Assembly (NCBI GenBank): GCA_040756655.1
Contig: JBFLYN010000017.1
Coordinates: 1-60,902, forward strand
Source: JBFLYN01 sp040756655
GTDB lineage: Bacteria > Bacillota > Sulfobacillia > UBA8153
Length of the DNA stretch: 60,902 bases
Direction: 5' to 3'
Part shown: positions 8,273-17,295 of the stretch, piece after piece
Layout: each line of letters opens with the position of its first letter
How positions within the stretch are numbered: the first letter of the stretch is position 1
Notes under the pieces: model-generated
What the model was told of the DNA's origin: nothing
Databases searched by the model: none
The model's input: the letters and a program-made list of their open reading frames with translations, nothing else
Made by a program: the position numbers and the translations under genes

Positions 8273-9211
8273 TCACGGTACCCAGGGGGACACCAGGGCG
8301 AGCACGCTCATGAAAAATGGCTTGCCCATGAGGCCGAATTCCACGGCGTCGATGGTCTCCGTGCCCTGGCTTCCGATGAACACCACTTCTTCTTCGGGCT
8401 CGACTTCACCGGCACCGGTTACGTCCGCCATCATCTCGCACGAGCACATACCGATGATGGGGCAACGCGTTCCCCGTACCAGCGCGTAACCGCCGCCCGC
8501 GTGCTCGGGTTTTGGCCCGTCGACTACCCCCACCGGGACCACCGCCAGCCGGGTGGGACGGGTGGTGGTGTAGCGCAGGGTGTACCCCATGTTGCGCCCC
8601 TCGGGCAGGGTCTTCACCTGGACAACCCGGGCTTTGAAGGACGCCACGGGCCTGAGCGGCCACGGCAGCGGCCAGTAGTGGGCCAGTCCCCAGATGATAG
8701 CCTGGCATCTCGCGGCGTCGGAGTTGATGCCGGAAAGACGCGGGACGGTGTTGGAAGACGAGAAGTGGTGCAAGAACCGGTGGTCCGGGGCCAACACCCG
8801 GCAGGCCTCCAGGAACTTCTCATACTGCATGAGGGTGAAGTAGTCGTGCTCGGAACGAGTGGGTGAGGCCACGTGGCTGGCGATGCCCTCGACTTCGACC
8901 CAGTCAAGAGTGCGGACCAGGTCGCAGAGCGCCGGCACGAGCTCGGGGAGAACACCCAGCCGCCCCAGCCCGGTGTCTATCTTCAGGTGCACGCGTGCCC
9001 GCTTTCCGGCCTCCTTGGCCAGGCGGTCGACTGTCTTCAGTTTGCGGGCGGCCATGAGCCCGCCAGTTCCCAGGTCGTAGGCCTTGACCACGGCGATGAC
9101 CTTGGCCGGGGCGATCTGGTCTTAGACGTACCGGTAGTTGTAGGCAAGAGCATCAAGGTTCACATCGATCCAGGCCGAATGGTGATCTGGTAGCTGCAAA
9201 GCCTGCTGCAT
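8273..9211 (-). pseudogene. Broken alanine racemase
   Basis: The frame opens at ATG 9211 with GGGAG upstream and reads AWIDVNLDALAYNYRYV, then a TAA stop (9122-9124 on the plus strand), then DQIAPAKVIAVVKAYDLGTG, which is the alanine racemase N-terminus with the PLP lysine (VVKA). The rest runs on without break to 8273. Several conserved active-site stretches have changed: the usual GYADG reads GVVDG, CMDQ reads CSCEM, and the C-terminal RVPRxY motif is gone. With the internal stop and missing catalytic tyrosine the gene is probably dead, or the protein from an internal GTG has a non-racemase role. A sequencing error alone would not explain the motif loss. Confidence 0.8.
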
Positions 9212-9289
9212 GTTCTCGCTCCCTTGGTAGCAAGCGCCGGCGCTTTTTGGCTGCTACTTCGGGATGGCGAGGTCAGACACCTCCTGTGG

Positions 9290-9791
9290 CTAATCCGGTC
9301 CTACCATGAGGCGCCTGGCCAGGATGTAGACAGTGAGAAAGCCGATCAGGCCATGGGTGGCCAACATGGAACCAGTGGTGGCGGCGTTGGGCCAGAATTC
9401 GACTTGTGGCCGGATGACCGGGAAGACGATGCTGTGGGTCAGAAGGCAGTAGACTACTCCCAGGCCAAACCCTTTGAGCGGCCAGTAGTCCTGGCCGGTT
9501 GCGATAAAAAGGGCCGCCTGGAGCACGCCAAAGAACGCCGCGCCTACCTCGTGAGCGAACACCGACCAAAAGATCCCCGCCGGGGTCAGGTGCATTACAT
9601 CCCTCACCACCAGCGCGGCAGCGAGGTGAACTGATGACATCGCCGTGACGCCTACCAGGAAGAGGCTGTGGCTGAACACGGCGTCGATGGCGTGACCCTC
9701 CAGCGGCGGGCCAACTTGCACCAGCGATGACCCCGGCGCTTACCCCGCTAACCACGCTGTCCCGCCAGCCCGCACCCCCTACAAGAGCCAT
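9290..9791 (-). pseudogene. Small membrane protein, probable frameshift
   Basis: On the minus strand one frame from ATG 9791 gives a membrane-protein-like start (DSVVSGVSAGVIAGAS) that ends out of frame at about 9715, while the next frame continues with LVQVGPPLEGHAIDAVFSHS and three or four hydrophobic helices to 9290. The two halves join naturally with a one-base shift, so I read it as one gene of about 165 residues broken by a frameshift. An intact 143-residue protein from GTG 9721 is the alternative. Helices include FLVGVTAMSSVHLAAALVV and ATHGLIGFLTVYILARRL. No family recognised. Confidence 0.5.
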
Positions 9792-9867
9792 TGGATGCTC
9801 TTATTCTTCACCGGGGATTACTGTGCTACTCCTTGCGAATGCTCACCGCCGGCCCGGCCGGGGCGGA

Positions 9868-9893
9868 CTGCCGGGCGAGCCGGCGCCCGGCAG
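9868..9893 (-). terminator. GC-rich hairpin after cysE
   Basis: CTGCCGGGC (9868-9876) and GCCCGGCAG (9885-9893) form a perfect 9-bp stem about 40 bases past the cysE stop. There is no clear T-run, so it may stabilise the transcript end rather than terminate by itself. Confidence 0.35.
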
Positions 9894-9929
9894 CCCCGGG
9901 CAAATCCTTCGGCCCGGCTGGGCTGCCCG

Positions 9930-10628
9930 TTACCAATGGGGGGAGATCAGGCTGTCCTGCCCCGGGCCCTCCGGGTATGCTGTGGCTCCCAACTGTGCCC
10001 GGAGGAGGTCGACCTCTCGTTGCAGCCTGGCCAGTTCGTGACGGACCTGGGCCAGGCTTGCGGCCACCGGATCCGGCAGTTCCCCGTGGGCGAGGTCTGC
10101 GGGCACCTTCAGGCCTTTCATCCGTACCACCCGGCCCGGGACACCCACCACGGTGCAATCCGGGGGTACCGGTCGCACTACCACCGACCCGGCCCCGATC
10201 CGGACCTTGGGGCCGATGGTGATGGGCCCAAGGATGGTGGCTCCCGCGCCAATGGTCACGTGATTGCCAATGGACGGGTGGCGTTTTCCCGTGTCCTTGC
10301 CGGTGCCGCCCAGGGTGACCCCCTGGTACAGGGTGACGTCGTTGCCGATCTCGGCTGTTTCCCCTATGACCACCCCCGCCCCGTGGTCGATGAAGACGCC
10401 CTGGCCGATGACGGCACCCGGGTGGATCTCGATGCCGGTGAAAAACCGGCCCACCTGGGACAAAAGCCGGGCCAAGAGGAACCATTTCCTCTTGTAAAGG
10501 AAGTGTGCCACCCGGTGGAGGGCCAGGGCGTGCAACCCGGGGCTGCACAGGATAGCCTCCAACCGGCTCCTGGTGGCCGGGTCTCGCTCGGTTACCGCCT
10601 GGATGTCGCGCACCAGCTGGTGGAGCAT
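9930..10628 (-). CDS. cysE: Serine O-acetyltransferase
   Basis: 232 residues. Transfers acetyl from acetyl-CoA to L-serine to make O-acetylserine, the substrate of the CysK encoded just upstream. The left-handed beta-helix hexapeptide repeats are plain: GIEIHPGAVIGQGVFIDHGAGVVIGE, TLYQGVTLGGTGK and HPSIGNHVTIGAGATILGPITIG. His in HPGA and in DHGAG fit the catalytic pair. ATG 10628 overlaps the cysK stop by one base (TGATG), indicating translational coupling. Length and order match the short CysE of Bacillota. Confidence 0.95.
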   Translation of the reverse strand: MLHQLVRDIQAVTERDPATRSRLEAILCSPGLHALALHRVAHFLYKRKWFLLARLLSQVGRFFTGIEIHPGAVIGQGVFIDHGAGVVIGETAEIGNDVTLYQGVTLGGTGKDTGKRHPSIGNHVTIGAGATILGPITIGPKVRIGAGSVVVRPVPPDCTVVGVPGRVVRMKGLKVPADLAHGELPDPVAASLAQVRHELARLQREVDLLRAQLGATAYPEGPGQDSLISPHW

Positions 10629-11554
10629 CAAGCATCCTCCTCAGCGAAAAGCCCGGTGCTGAGGTAACGCTCTCCCGTGTCGGGTGCTATGGCCACCAGC
10701 TGTTTTCCCGGCCCCAGCTCGTCGGCCACGCGGAGAGCAGCTAACACGGCGGCACCGGTGGATATGCCCGCCAGACACCCTTCTTCCCGGGCCAGCCGCC
10801 GGGCAGTCAGCTTTGCCTCATCGTCGTCCACGGTGAGTACCCGGTCTATCACGCCCGGGTCCAGTACCGGCGGCACGAACCCGGCGCCGATGCCCTGGAT
10901 GGAGTGGGGGCCGGCCTTGCCGCCCGAGAGCACGGGAGAACGGCTGGGCTCTACCGCCACCACCAGCACCTGCTCGAAGGTTTCCTTGAGCACCCGCCCG
11001 ACGCCGGTGATGGTGCCGCCGGTGCCCACCCCGCAGACCAGCGCGTGGATGGGCCCGGGCACCTGTGCCAACAGCTCCCGGGCAGTAGTGCGGGCGTGAA
11101 CGGCCGGGTTGGCCGGGTTGCTGAACTGGTCGGGCATGAAGTACGTGGGATGTCCCGCTGCCATTTCGCGGGCCTTTCTGACGGCACCCGCCATCCCTTC
11201 CGGGCCCGGGGTCAACACCAGTTCGGCGCCGTAGGCGCGCACGAGGCGGCGCCTTTCGCCGCTCATGGTCTCGGGCATCACCAGGATGAGCCGGTACCCG
11301 CGGGCCGCGGCCACCATGGCCAGCCCGATGCCGGTGTTCCCGCTGGTGGGTTCCACGATGGTATACCCGGGCCTCAATAGCCCCCCGGCCTCCGCTGCTT
11401 CGATCATGCTCAGGGCGATCCGGTCCTTGACGCTGCCGCCGGGGTTTAGGCTTTCCAGCTTCAGCCAGATGGTGGCGGCGCCCGGGCTCGCCAGGCGGTC
11501 TAGCCTGACTACCGGGGTCCGGCCGATTAGCCGAGATACGTCGTTGACTCTCAT
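10628..11554 (-). CDS. cysK: Cysteine synthase (O-acetylserine sulfhydrylase)
   Basis: 308 residues, fold-type II PLP enzyme that makes cysteine from O-acetylserine and sulfide. LNPGGSVKDRIA carries the PLP lysine near residue 43, EPTSGNTGIGLA is the substrate-binding loop, and CGVGTGGTITGVGR is the phosphate-binding glycine loop. ATG 11554 follows an AAAGGAG ribosome site. It is the first gene behind a cysteine-type T-box, so its expression should rise when tRNA-Cys is uncharged. Overlap with cysE downstream makes a two-gene cysteine operon. Confidence 0.96.
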   Translation of the reverse strand: MRVNDVSRLIGRTPVVRLDRLASPGAATIWLKLESLNPGGSVKDRIALSMIEAAEAGGLLRPGYTIVEPTSGNTGIGLAMVAAARGYRLILVMPETMSGERRRLVRAYGAELVLTPGPEGMAGAVRKAREMAAGHPTYFMPDQFSNPANPAVHARTTARELLAQVPGPIHALVCGVGTGGTITGVGRVLKETFEQVLVVAVEPSRSPVLSGGKAGPHSIQGIGAGFVPPVLDPGVIDRVLTVDDDEAKLTARRLAREEGCLAGISTGAAVLAALRVADELGPGKQLVAIAPDTGERYLSTGLFAEEDA

Positions 11555-11581
11555 GGTCCAGCTCCTTTCTTAAGCCAAAGA

Positions 11582-11834
11582 GCCGCCTCATCCAGAGGCG
11601 GCTTGCCGCGGTTCCACTCTGCTTGGTCCCAAGGACCCACTCATCCAGGGCACCATCATGCCCCCACACGGTAACGGGTGTGAGCCGTCGTCTCCTACTG
11701 CTTGGCGTTTCGGGACGCAGTTCCAGGGTGCACTTGGGCGGAGCTCCCCGGGAGCCGCTTGCAGCCAGGGCGGCCCCTCTCTGTCGGGGGTCTTCCAGCT
11801 TACTCTACCCTTTCATCACCTTGTAGTTGGCCCA
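11582..11834 (-). promoter_or_regulatory. T-box riboswitch, cysteine type, ahead of cysK-cysE
   Basis: Read on the minus strand, the leader ends with the T-box sequence AGAGTGGAACCGCGGC (11605-11620) followed at once by a terminator stem, GCCGCCTC pairing with GAGGCGGC (11582-11602) and a TTT tail. The UGGA in the T-box matches the UCCA end of tRNA-Cys, whose discriminator base is U. Further upstream GAACTGCGTCC holds a TGC codon (11717-11719) in a good position for the specifier, and an AGAGTAAG motif lies at the stem I base. Together they predict antitermination by uncharged tRNA-Cys. Confidence 0.88.
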
Positions 11835-11863
11835 AATCTAACATGGCCGATAGGTTTTGTCAA
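11835..11863 (-). promoter_or_regulatory. Promoter of the T-box cysK-cysE operon
   Basis: On the minus strand TTGACA (11858-11863) and TAGATT (11835-11840) are separated by exactly 17 bases. This is a near-consensus vegetative (SigA-type) promoter located just before the T-box leader. Confidence 0.85.
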
Positions 11864-12033
11864 GATTGACCAAGCCCGCCATTTACGGGTGCAAGACCAT
11901 GGGCTTGGGGGGCGGTGGCTTCGTGGCCGGGAGGAGACTTCCATCCGGCTACGGTTCACCGGGCAGCGGCGCCCGTGCTGGTAGAAATGGGGCACCCGGG
12001 CGTCAAATAGGGCAATGGGCAGGGGGAGCGTAT

Positions 12034-12565
12034 GTGCAGGAATACTGGGACGGGCGATTCAGGCAGGAAGGCCGGGTCTGGGGCGAAGCTGCCAGCAGGA
12101 CGGCGGTGTATGCCCGGGACCTTTTCCGTCTGCGGGATGTAAAGAACGTGCTGGTGCCGGGTGCTGGCCACGGGCGGAACGCGGAGTATCTTGCAGCTGC
12201 GGCTTTGACGTGGCGGGCATCGAGATCTCGGAAGAAGCCCTGAAACCGGCCAGAAGGCTCGGATCGTGGTTCCGGTACCACCGGGGCTCGGTGCTGGACG
12301 TGCCGCCCTTTGACGAAGCCTTCGATGCCATCTATTGCTTTAACGTCCTGCACTTGTTCAGGCAGGGCGACCGGAGGCTGTTTCCGGCAGGCCGGTCCAC
12401 TATTACACCGGCGAGGACCTGGCCGGCAAGTTCTGCGACTTCACCATCCTGGATGCGGGGCTCATGGAAGACCCGGAAGACCCGGAAGACCACGGCAGGG
12501 AGGGTCCACATGTTCACGTGGTACGGTACATCTACGTCGGAAGGCCGGGTGGAACCGGCCGGTGA
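12034..12565 (+). pseudogene. Decayed SAM-dependent methyltransferase
   Basis: A class I methyltransferase read through three frames. GTG 12034 behind AGGGGGAG gives VQEYWDGRF ... VLVPGAGHGRNAEYLA (the GxGxG-type SAM site). The next frame gives GFDVAGIEISEEALKPA and FDEAFDAIYCFNVLHLF, and a third frame gives YYTGEDLAGKFCDFTILDAG then EDHGREGPHVHVVRYIYV. Order is normal for a 200-residue methyltransferase, but there are two frameshifts, and the segment between LHLF and YYTGED is too short, so part of the middle is deleted. A small DPE repeat (GACCCGGAA x3 near 12470-12490) may be slippage. It cannot make a whole enzyme. Confidence 0.75.
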
Positions 12566-12766
12566 GGGGCTCATGCGGTCGAGACCGCGAGCTGGGACTG
12601 GACAAACGGCGTCCTGTCCACCACAATATCAGTAACGGGCAGTACAGTACGCAGGGGCTACTAAAACAGCTCCTGACGCCCGATCACATGGGGTGTACCT
12701 GAGGTTCCGGTTTGGGCCAGGGCACCCGTCCCGCCGGGAAGACACCGCCGGCACAGGTAGGACGCG

Positions 12767-14956
12767 ATGGCATCTGGAGGCGTTGCGAGAGTGCGATCTG
12801 CTGGCAGACCCGATGCGCTGGTCAGGAACCTTCCCTGCCCCTTCGCCTACCACGAGCCGGTTGTGAACCGGGACGGGACCCCCATGGACTACGTGTTTGT
12901 CGAGGTGAACCGGGCCTTTGAGGAGATGACCGGGCTCCGGCGGGAGGACCTCATCGGCAAGACGGTGACCCAGGTGAGCTCGGAAGCCGTGGACTCCAAC
13001 ATCGACTGGAGAGGGCTTTACCAACGAGCGGCCACTGCGGATAGTCCGGTGCACACCGAGGAGTTCTGCGCGGCCGGCTGGTACCAGATAACAGCCTACC
13101 GGGAGGGACCGGGGTTTTCCGCGGTTTTTCACGACACCACTGCCCAGAAGCAGGCAGAGGCCCGCCTGAGGGCAAGCCGGGACCGGCTAAGCGGCATCCT
13201 CGACAACATCGTCGATGTAGTGTGGTCCGCATCCTGGCCGGACCTGAAACTCCTGTATCTCAACCCGGCGGCCGGGCGCCTGTACGGGCGAACGGTGCAG
13301 GAGTTGATGGATGACCCGGCCCTGTGGCAGGCGGTAGTACATCCCGGGGATGTCCAGGTACGCGGGGAAGCCTTGGCCCGGTTACCCCAGTCCGGTGTGG
13401 CAGAGGCAGAGTACCGCATCGTAGTGCCTGACGAAAGCGTGGTCTGGGTACACGACAGGTTCAGGCTGGTTTTTGATCACGATCAGGTTCCGATACGGGT
13501 GGACGGCATCGTCTCTGACATCACCGGGCGGAAACTGGCCGAAGAAGCGCTGCTCGGGTTCGAAGAACGGTACCGCATCCTGGTGGAAAACGCCAACGAA
13601 GGCATTCTGGTCATCCAGGACGGGTTCTACCGCTACCTAAACGACAAGGCCGTGGAGATCCTCGGCCATGACCGGGAGCTCTTGACGTCCACCCCCAACC
13701 TCGCCTTCGTCCATGCCGACGACCGCGCCCTCATCGCCGGGATCCGCGAACAGAGGCAGCAGGGCCAGAAGGCTACGGGAAGGCGCAGGTTTCGCATTGT
13801 TACCGCCACTGGCCAGATCAAATGGGTGGAGACCAACTCCAACGTGATCGCGTGGCGGGGACAGCCCGGGGTCCTGGTGCTCATGACCGACATCACAGAA
13901 CGCCTGCGCCAGGAGGAACAGATCCGCTACCTTTCCTTTCACGACCGGCTGACCGGCCTATACAATCGGGCCTTTTTCGAAGAAGAATATGCCCGGGCCG
14001 CCGAAGGCGGTGCGTTGCCGCAGAGCATCATCATGATAGACGTAAACGGACTGAAGCTGGTCAACGACACCTTCGATCATCATGAAGGCGACCGGCTGCT
14101 CTTGAGGGTGGCCCGGGCCCTGCGGTGTGCCTGCCGCAAGGAAGATATCATTGCGCGCTGGGGTGGCGATGAGTTCGTCATATTGCTCCCCAACACCACC
14201 AGCGAGCAGGCCGCCAGCGTGTGCCAGAGACTGCACGAGTCCGTGGCCCAGGCCCCGGGCGGGCCGGTACCGCTCAGCATATCCCTGGGCCACGCCACCA
14301 GGGTACGGCCCGGCGATACGCGCGACCTCCTGGGCGAGGCAGAAGAGGGCATGTACCGCCAGAAGCTGTCGAGCCGGGACAGCGTGCACCGGGTGATGAT
14401 CACTGCTTTGCGCGCTGCCCTGAATGAGAGGACCCACGAGACCGAGGAGCACGGGCGACGGCTCGAACGGCTCTGCCTGGGCCTGGTGGATGCCATCGGC
14501 CTGCCCGGCGGGAGGGCCGAATTGTCGCTTTTGGCGTACTTGCACGATGTAGGGAAGATCGTCTTGCCCGACGAGATATTCACCAAGGGCAACAACTTGT
14601 CGCAGGAGGAGTGGAACCAGATCAAGCGGCATCCCGAGGTCGGCTACCGCATCGCCTCTGCTTCTCCAGAGCTAACCCACATCGCCGAGGCCGTCCTTTC
14701 CCATCACGAAAGATGGGACGGTTCCGGGTATCCCCGGGGGACGAAGGGCGAAGACATCCCCTTGCCTGCTCGCATATTGGCCATCGCCGATGCCTATGAA
14801 GCCATGACCCAGGGTCGTCCCTACCGGAAGGCCAAGTCCACCAAGGAAGCCCGCGCCGAACTCCGGCGGTACGCGGGAAGCCAGTTCGACCCCCGGCTGG
14901 TCGAGGCGTTCCTCACGGTAGTCCTGCCCGGGATCGAGGACGGCGAAGGCTCATAG
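12767..14956 (+). CDS. PAS-PAS-PAS-GGDEF-HD-GYP signalling protein
   Basis: 729 residues, no clear membrane segment, so probably a cytosolic sensor. Three PAS folds are recognisable: residues about 20-120, 140-255 (ILDNIVDVVWSASW) and 265-385 (YRILVENANEGILVIQDG). GGDEF follows with intact RWGGDEF near residue 466, the signature of cyclic-di-GMP synthesis. The C-terminal HD-GYP domain has HDVGKI near 594 and HHERWDGSGYP near 650, normally a cyclic-di-GMP phosphodiesterase. Having both catalytic signatures intact, it could make and break the messenger under PAS control. The ribosome site (AGGTAGGA) is weak, so a start slightly downstream is possible. It stands alone between a pseudogene and a decayed transposon. 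Confidence 0.9.
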   Translation: MASGGVARVRSAGRPDALVRNLPCPFAYHEPVVNRDGTPMDYVFVEVNRAFEEMTGLRREDLIGKTVTQVSSEAVDSNIDWRGLYQRAATADSPVHTEEFCAAGWYQITAYREGPGFSAVFHDTTAQKQAEARLRASRDRLSGILDNIVDVVWSASWPDLKLLYLNPAAGRLYGRTVQELMDDPALWQAVVHPGDVQVRGEALARLPQSGVAEAEYRIVVPDESVVWVHDRFRLVFDHDQVPIRVDGIVSDITGRKLAEEALLGFEERYRILVENANEGILVIQDGFYRYLNDKAVEILGHDRELLTSTPNLAFVHADDRALIAGIREQRQQGQKATGRRRFRIVTATGQIKWVETNSNVIAWRGQPGVLVLMTDITERLRQEEQIRYLSFHDRLTGLYNRAFFEEEYARAAEGGALPQSIIMIDVNGLKLVNDTFDHHEGDRLLLRVARALRCACRKEDIIARWGGDEFVILLPNTTSEQAASVCQRLHESVAQAPGGPVPLSISLGHATRVRPGDTRDLLGEAEEGMYRQKLSSRDSVHRVMITALRAALNERTHETEEHGRRLERLCLGLVDAIGLPGGRAELSLLAYLHDVGKIVLPDEIFTKGNNLSQEEWNQIKRHPEVGYRIASASPELTHIAEAVLSHHERWDGSGYPRGTKGEDIPLPARILAIADAYEAMTQGRPYRKAKSTKEARAELRRYAGSQFDPRLVEAFLTVVLPGIEDGEGS

Positions 14957-14984
14957 GGCACCCCGGAGCGCAGCATCGTGCTTT

Positions 14985-15119
14985 TCAGGCTCGCTCACAG
15001 CCGGAGCAGTTCTTTGGCCACGTTTGCCCCCACCCGGCCCCAGGACGCGGCTTATCATCACCGCCGGCCGCCAGGTATCCCTTGGTCAGATCCTCCACCG
15101 TGGTCTCCAGCACTCTCAT
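14985..15119 (-). CDS. 44-aa open frame coupled to the HExxH gene
   Basis: ATG 15119 overlaps the stop of the upstream HExxH gene (ATGA), and the frame runs 44 codons. The start (MRVLETTVEDLTKGYLAAGGDD) is protein-like, but the end is Trp/Pro/Cys-rich and resembles out-of-frame reading; a neighbouring frame ends in GRVGANVAKELLRL, which looks more natural. It may be a small gene with a frameshift. Function unknown. Confidence 0.3.
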   Translation of the reverse strand: MRVLETTVEDLTKGYLAAGGDDKPRPGAGWGQTWPKNCSGCERA

Positions 15120-15391
15120 GAACTGGTGGTGGGCAAGCGGTACCCAGGGACACCCGGATCGGGACCGTAGACGGCATCGAGCAAGTCCTCGAGCATCTGG
15201 TCCAGAGCATCTAGTTTCAGGTGGACGAGCTCGTGTGCGATTACTTCTTCCAGGTTTTCCTCCGAGGCGCGGTTGTAGACGAGCACTTCTGGCTGGTCAG
15301 GGTAGCAATCCAGGAGGAACTCGTCCAGTCGGAGCAGGGTCTTGACGCCGATAGTGAAGTCAAACGGGTGGTCGTAGGAGTAGTAGTTCAC
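15116..15391 (-). CDS. 91-aa HExxH-motif protein coupled to transposition ATPase
   Basis: GTG 15391 overlaps the stop of the ATPase gene (GTGA), so the two are translationally coupled. The product has IAHELVHLKLDALDQ near residues 51-65, a classic zinc-binding HExxH helix, after a short N-terminal domain (LDEFLLDCYPDQPEVLVYNRA). It stops about 25 residues past the motif; metalloproteases usually need a third ligand further on, so this may be a truncated peptidase or a small regulator that kept the fold. Its place in a transposon-like cassette is unusual. Confidence 0.55.
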   Translation of the reverse strand: MNYYSYDHPFDFTIGVKTLLRLDEFLLDCYPDQPEVLVYNRASEENLEEVIAHELVHLKLDALDQMLEDLLDAVYGPDPGVPGYRLPTTSS

Positions 15392-16212
15392 GCCATTACC
15401 TCCTCTTCAGGTTTCCAGGTCGGCCAGCACCCGTGCAGGTGAGCAGCTTCCACCAATGGATCCTGGCGCGAAGCAGCATCCAGCAGGCAGTCCCGGGCTA
15501 AGCGGTTGATCAACCGGGGGATGCCCATGGTATGGGCGTGGATGCGTTCCCCCACTTGCTGGGTAAAGATGGGATGGTCGCAGCCGGCCAGCCGCAGTTG
15601 ATGGAGAATATAGGCCTGGGTTTCGGCCAGCGGTAGGCTGCCCAGGTGGAAGGTCAGGTCCAGACGCTGGGCCACTGGCATGTAGACCAGCAGGCGGAGG
15701 GTGGCCTTAAGCTCGGGCTGCCCCACCAGGAGGAGGGTAAATAGGGAACGGGCATCGAGGTCGGAATTGAGCAGGAACCTGAGCTTCTGCAGCATAGCGT
15801 GGCCGAGGGTGTGGGCCTCATCGATGGCCACCACCAGTTGCATGCGCTGGTGCTCGGTCAATTCCCGGACCACCTGCCAGAAAGCGCGCTTGCGCCGGGC
15901 CAGCAGGCCGGTGGGAGTGATGCCCAAGGCCGCCAGGGTATGTTCGTAGAAGGCGCGGGGGGGCAGGCGGGAGTCGGCCAGGTAGATGAAGCGGTAACGG
16001 CCGGGGTCCAGTTCCGCTTGCAAGGCTCGCAACGCGCTGGACTTGCCGGTGCCCACCTCGCCGGTGACCAGCATGCAATAGCGGTGAGTACAGGCATAGC
16101 GCAGGCGGGCGCACAACTCCGAGAAGCCTTCCCCGCCGAAGAAATCCCGGGCAAGCAGGGCGCGGTCGAAGGGCAGGCGCTGGAGTTGGAAGTGCTCAAG
16201 TACGTTTTCCAT
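15388..16212 (-). CDS. ExeA/TniB-like AAA ATPase, transposition helper
   Basis: About 274 residues from ATG 16212 (GAGGAG upstream); a longer frame begins at 16254. Walker A is GEVGTGKSS near residues 50-58, Walker B is LVVAIDEAHTLG, followed by LRFLLN and LLLVGQPEL as in ExeA, MuB and TniB ATPases. IPRLINRLARDCLLDA is the C-terminal AAA lid. It lies right after the DDE transposase remains on the same strand, which points to the helper ATPase of an insertion element rather than type II secretion. The ATPase itself looks intact although its transposase is broken. Confidence 0.85.
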   Translation of the reverse strand: MENVLEHFQLQRLPFDRALLARDFFGGEGFSELCARLRYACTHRYCMLVTGEVGTGKSSALRALQAELDPGRYRFIYLADSRLPPRAFYEHTLAALGITPTGLLARRKRAFWQVVRELTEHQRMQLVVAIDEAHTLGHAMLQKLRFLLNSDLDARSLFTLLLVGQPELKATLRLLVYMPVAQRLDLTFHLGSLPLAETQAYILHQLRLAGCDHPIFTQQVGERIHAHTMGIPRLINRLARDCLLDAASRQDPLVEAAHLHGCWPTWKPEEEVMA

Positions 16213-17117
16213 CGGGGTGCTCCTCTCGGAGTTGGCGGTACCGGAGCCGGTCACGGGTGGTCCTTGGCTGGTGCTGGTACGCTACCGTCTTCAGGAAATT
16301 GAGGCCGCTGGCCACGGGCGGAGACCCGGCCGCCGACGACCGGGACCTGGCGCCCACGTGTTCACCCAGGATCAATACGGTAGCGTCGGCGTAACGGGGC
16401 CCCTCCCACCAGACCTGGACCCGGTCGGGCTGGTAGGGGTCGTAGCGCACCAGGATGGTTCCAGCGGGGCCTTGGTAGGGTTGTTGGAACCCGGGTGAAC
16501 ACGCCGGTCTTGTCCATCGAACGGTTGTCCTCCAAGAGGAAGGCATCGTGTAGCTGGGCCAGGTCTACCCGCCGCAGCGGGGCGGGGTCGTGTTCAAAGC
16601 GGACGACCGGTTTTTGCTTGGCGGCCGAGTGCACCCGTTCGTGGTAGTAGGTCTGGAGCCAGGCCCAGAACAACTCGTTGAGCTGCTCCAAGTTCAGGGG
16701 GCGCTACTCCAGCAGGCGGTAGGCTTCCGAGGCAAAACTGGTCTGTACCAGGTGGAAGTACCTTTCCTGCTTCCCCCGGCCCTGGGGCCGGTAGGGACGG
16801 GAGTGGATGAGTTCCACCCCCAGGTGACCCAGGATGCGCCGGAAGTGCTGGGCGGAGTAGATGGCACCATTGTCTACGTATATTTGCTCGGGCACCCCGT
16901 GCTTGATCAGCGCCTTCTTGAGACACTCCTCCAGCATGGGCAGCTTCTCGGCCAGGTAGATCTCAGCGTGGGGTACATAGCGCGAGAAGTCGTCTTCAGG
17001 TTCTCCTCGAATGCCTCCAGGCTTTCGTCGTCTATTCCCGCCAGTGGCTTCCTCCAGGCAAACTCCCATTAGATACACCCCTGCCAGACCAGCAAGCCTG
17101 TTCGTCCTGGCAGCCAT
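16196..17117 (-). pseudogene. Decayed DDE transposase (integrase core)
   Basis: Three frames hold consecutive parts of one transposase. The first gives DDFSRYVPHA, EQIYVDNGAIY and GRGKQERYFH, which are the three acidic residues of an rve-type integrase core. After a stop a second frame gives MEQLNELFWAWLQTYYHERVHSA, and a third gives the C-terminal beta-rich part (RYDPYQPDRVQVWW). The N-terminal DNA-binding part before DDFSRY is missing or scrambled. The gene cannot produce an active enzyme, so any movement would need a transposase from elsewhere. Confidence 0.75.
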
Positions 17118-17295
17118 TGCATACTGCCTTGCTGAACACCTCCCGATAACGGGCCATAACGCATATCAGGACCTTGCCCGTCTACATGGGGGAAAACTAC
17201 TTAGGCCAACATAGGGGAGGCTCCTAAAAGACAAAGGCAAGTACCATGTCTTAAACTCAAGATACAAGATGCTATGCCGTGCGGGAGAGATCGAC

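Noticed and set aside
14985..15119. Small acid-soluble spore protein
   Set aside because: GRVGANVAKEL in one frame recalls such proteins, but it needs two frame changes and the N-terminal part does not match.
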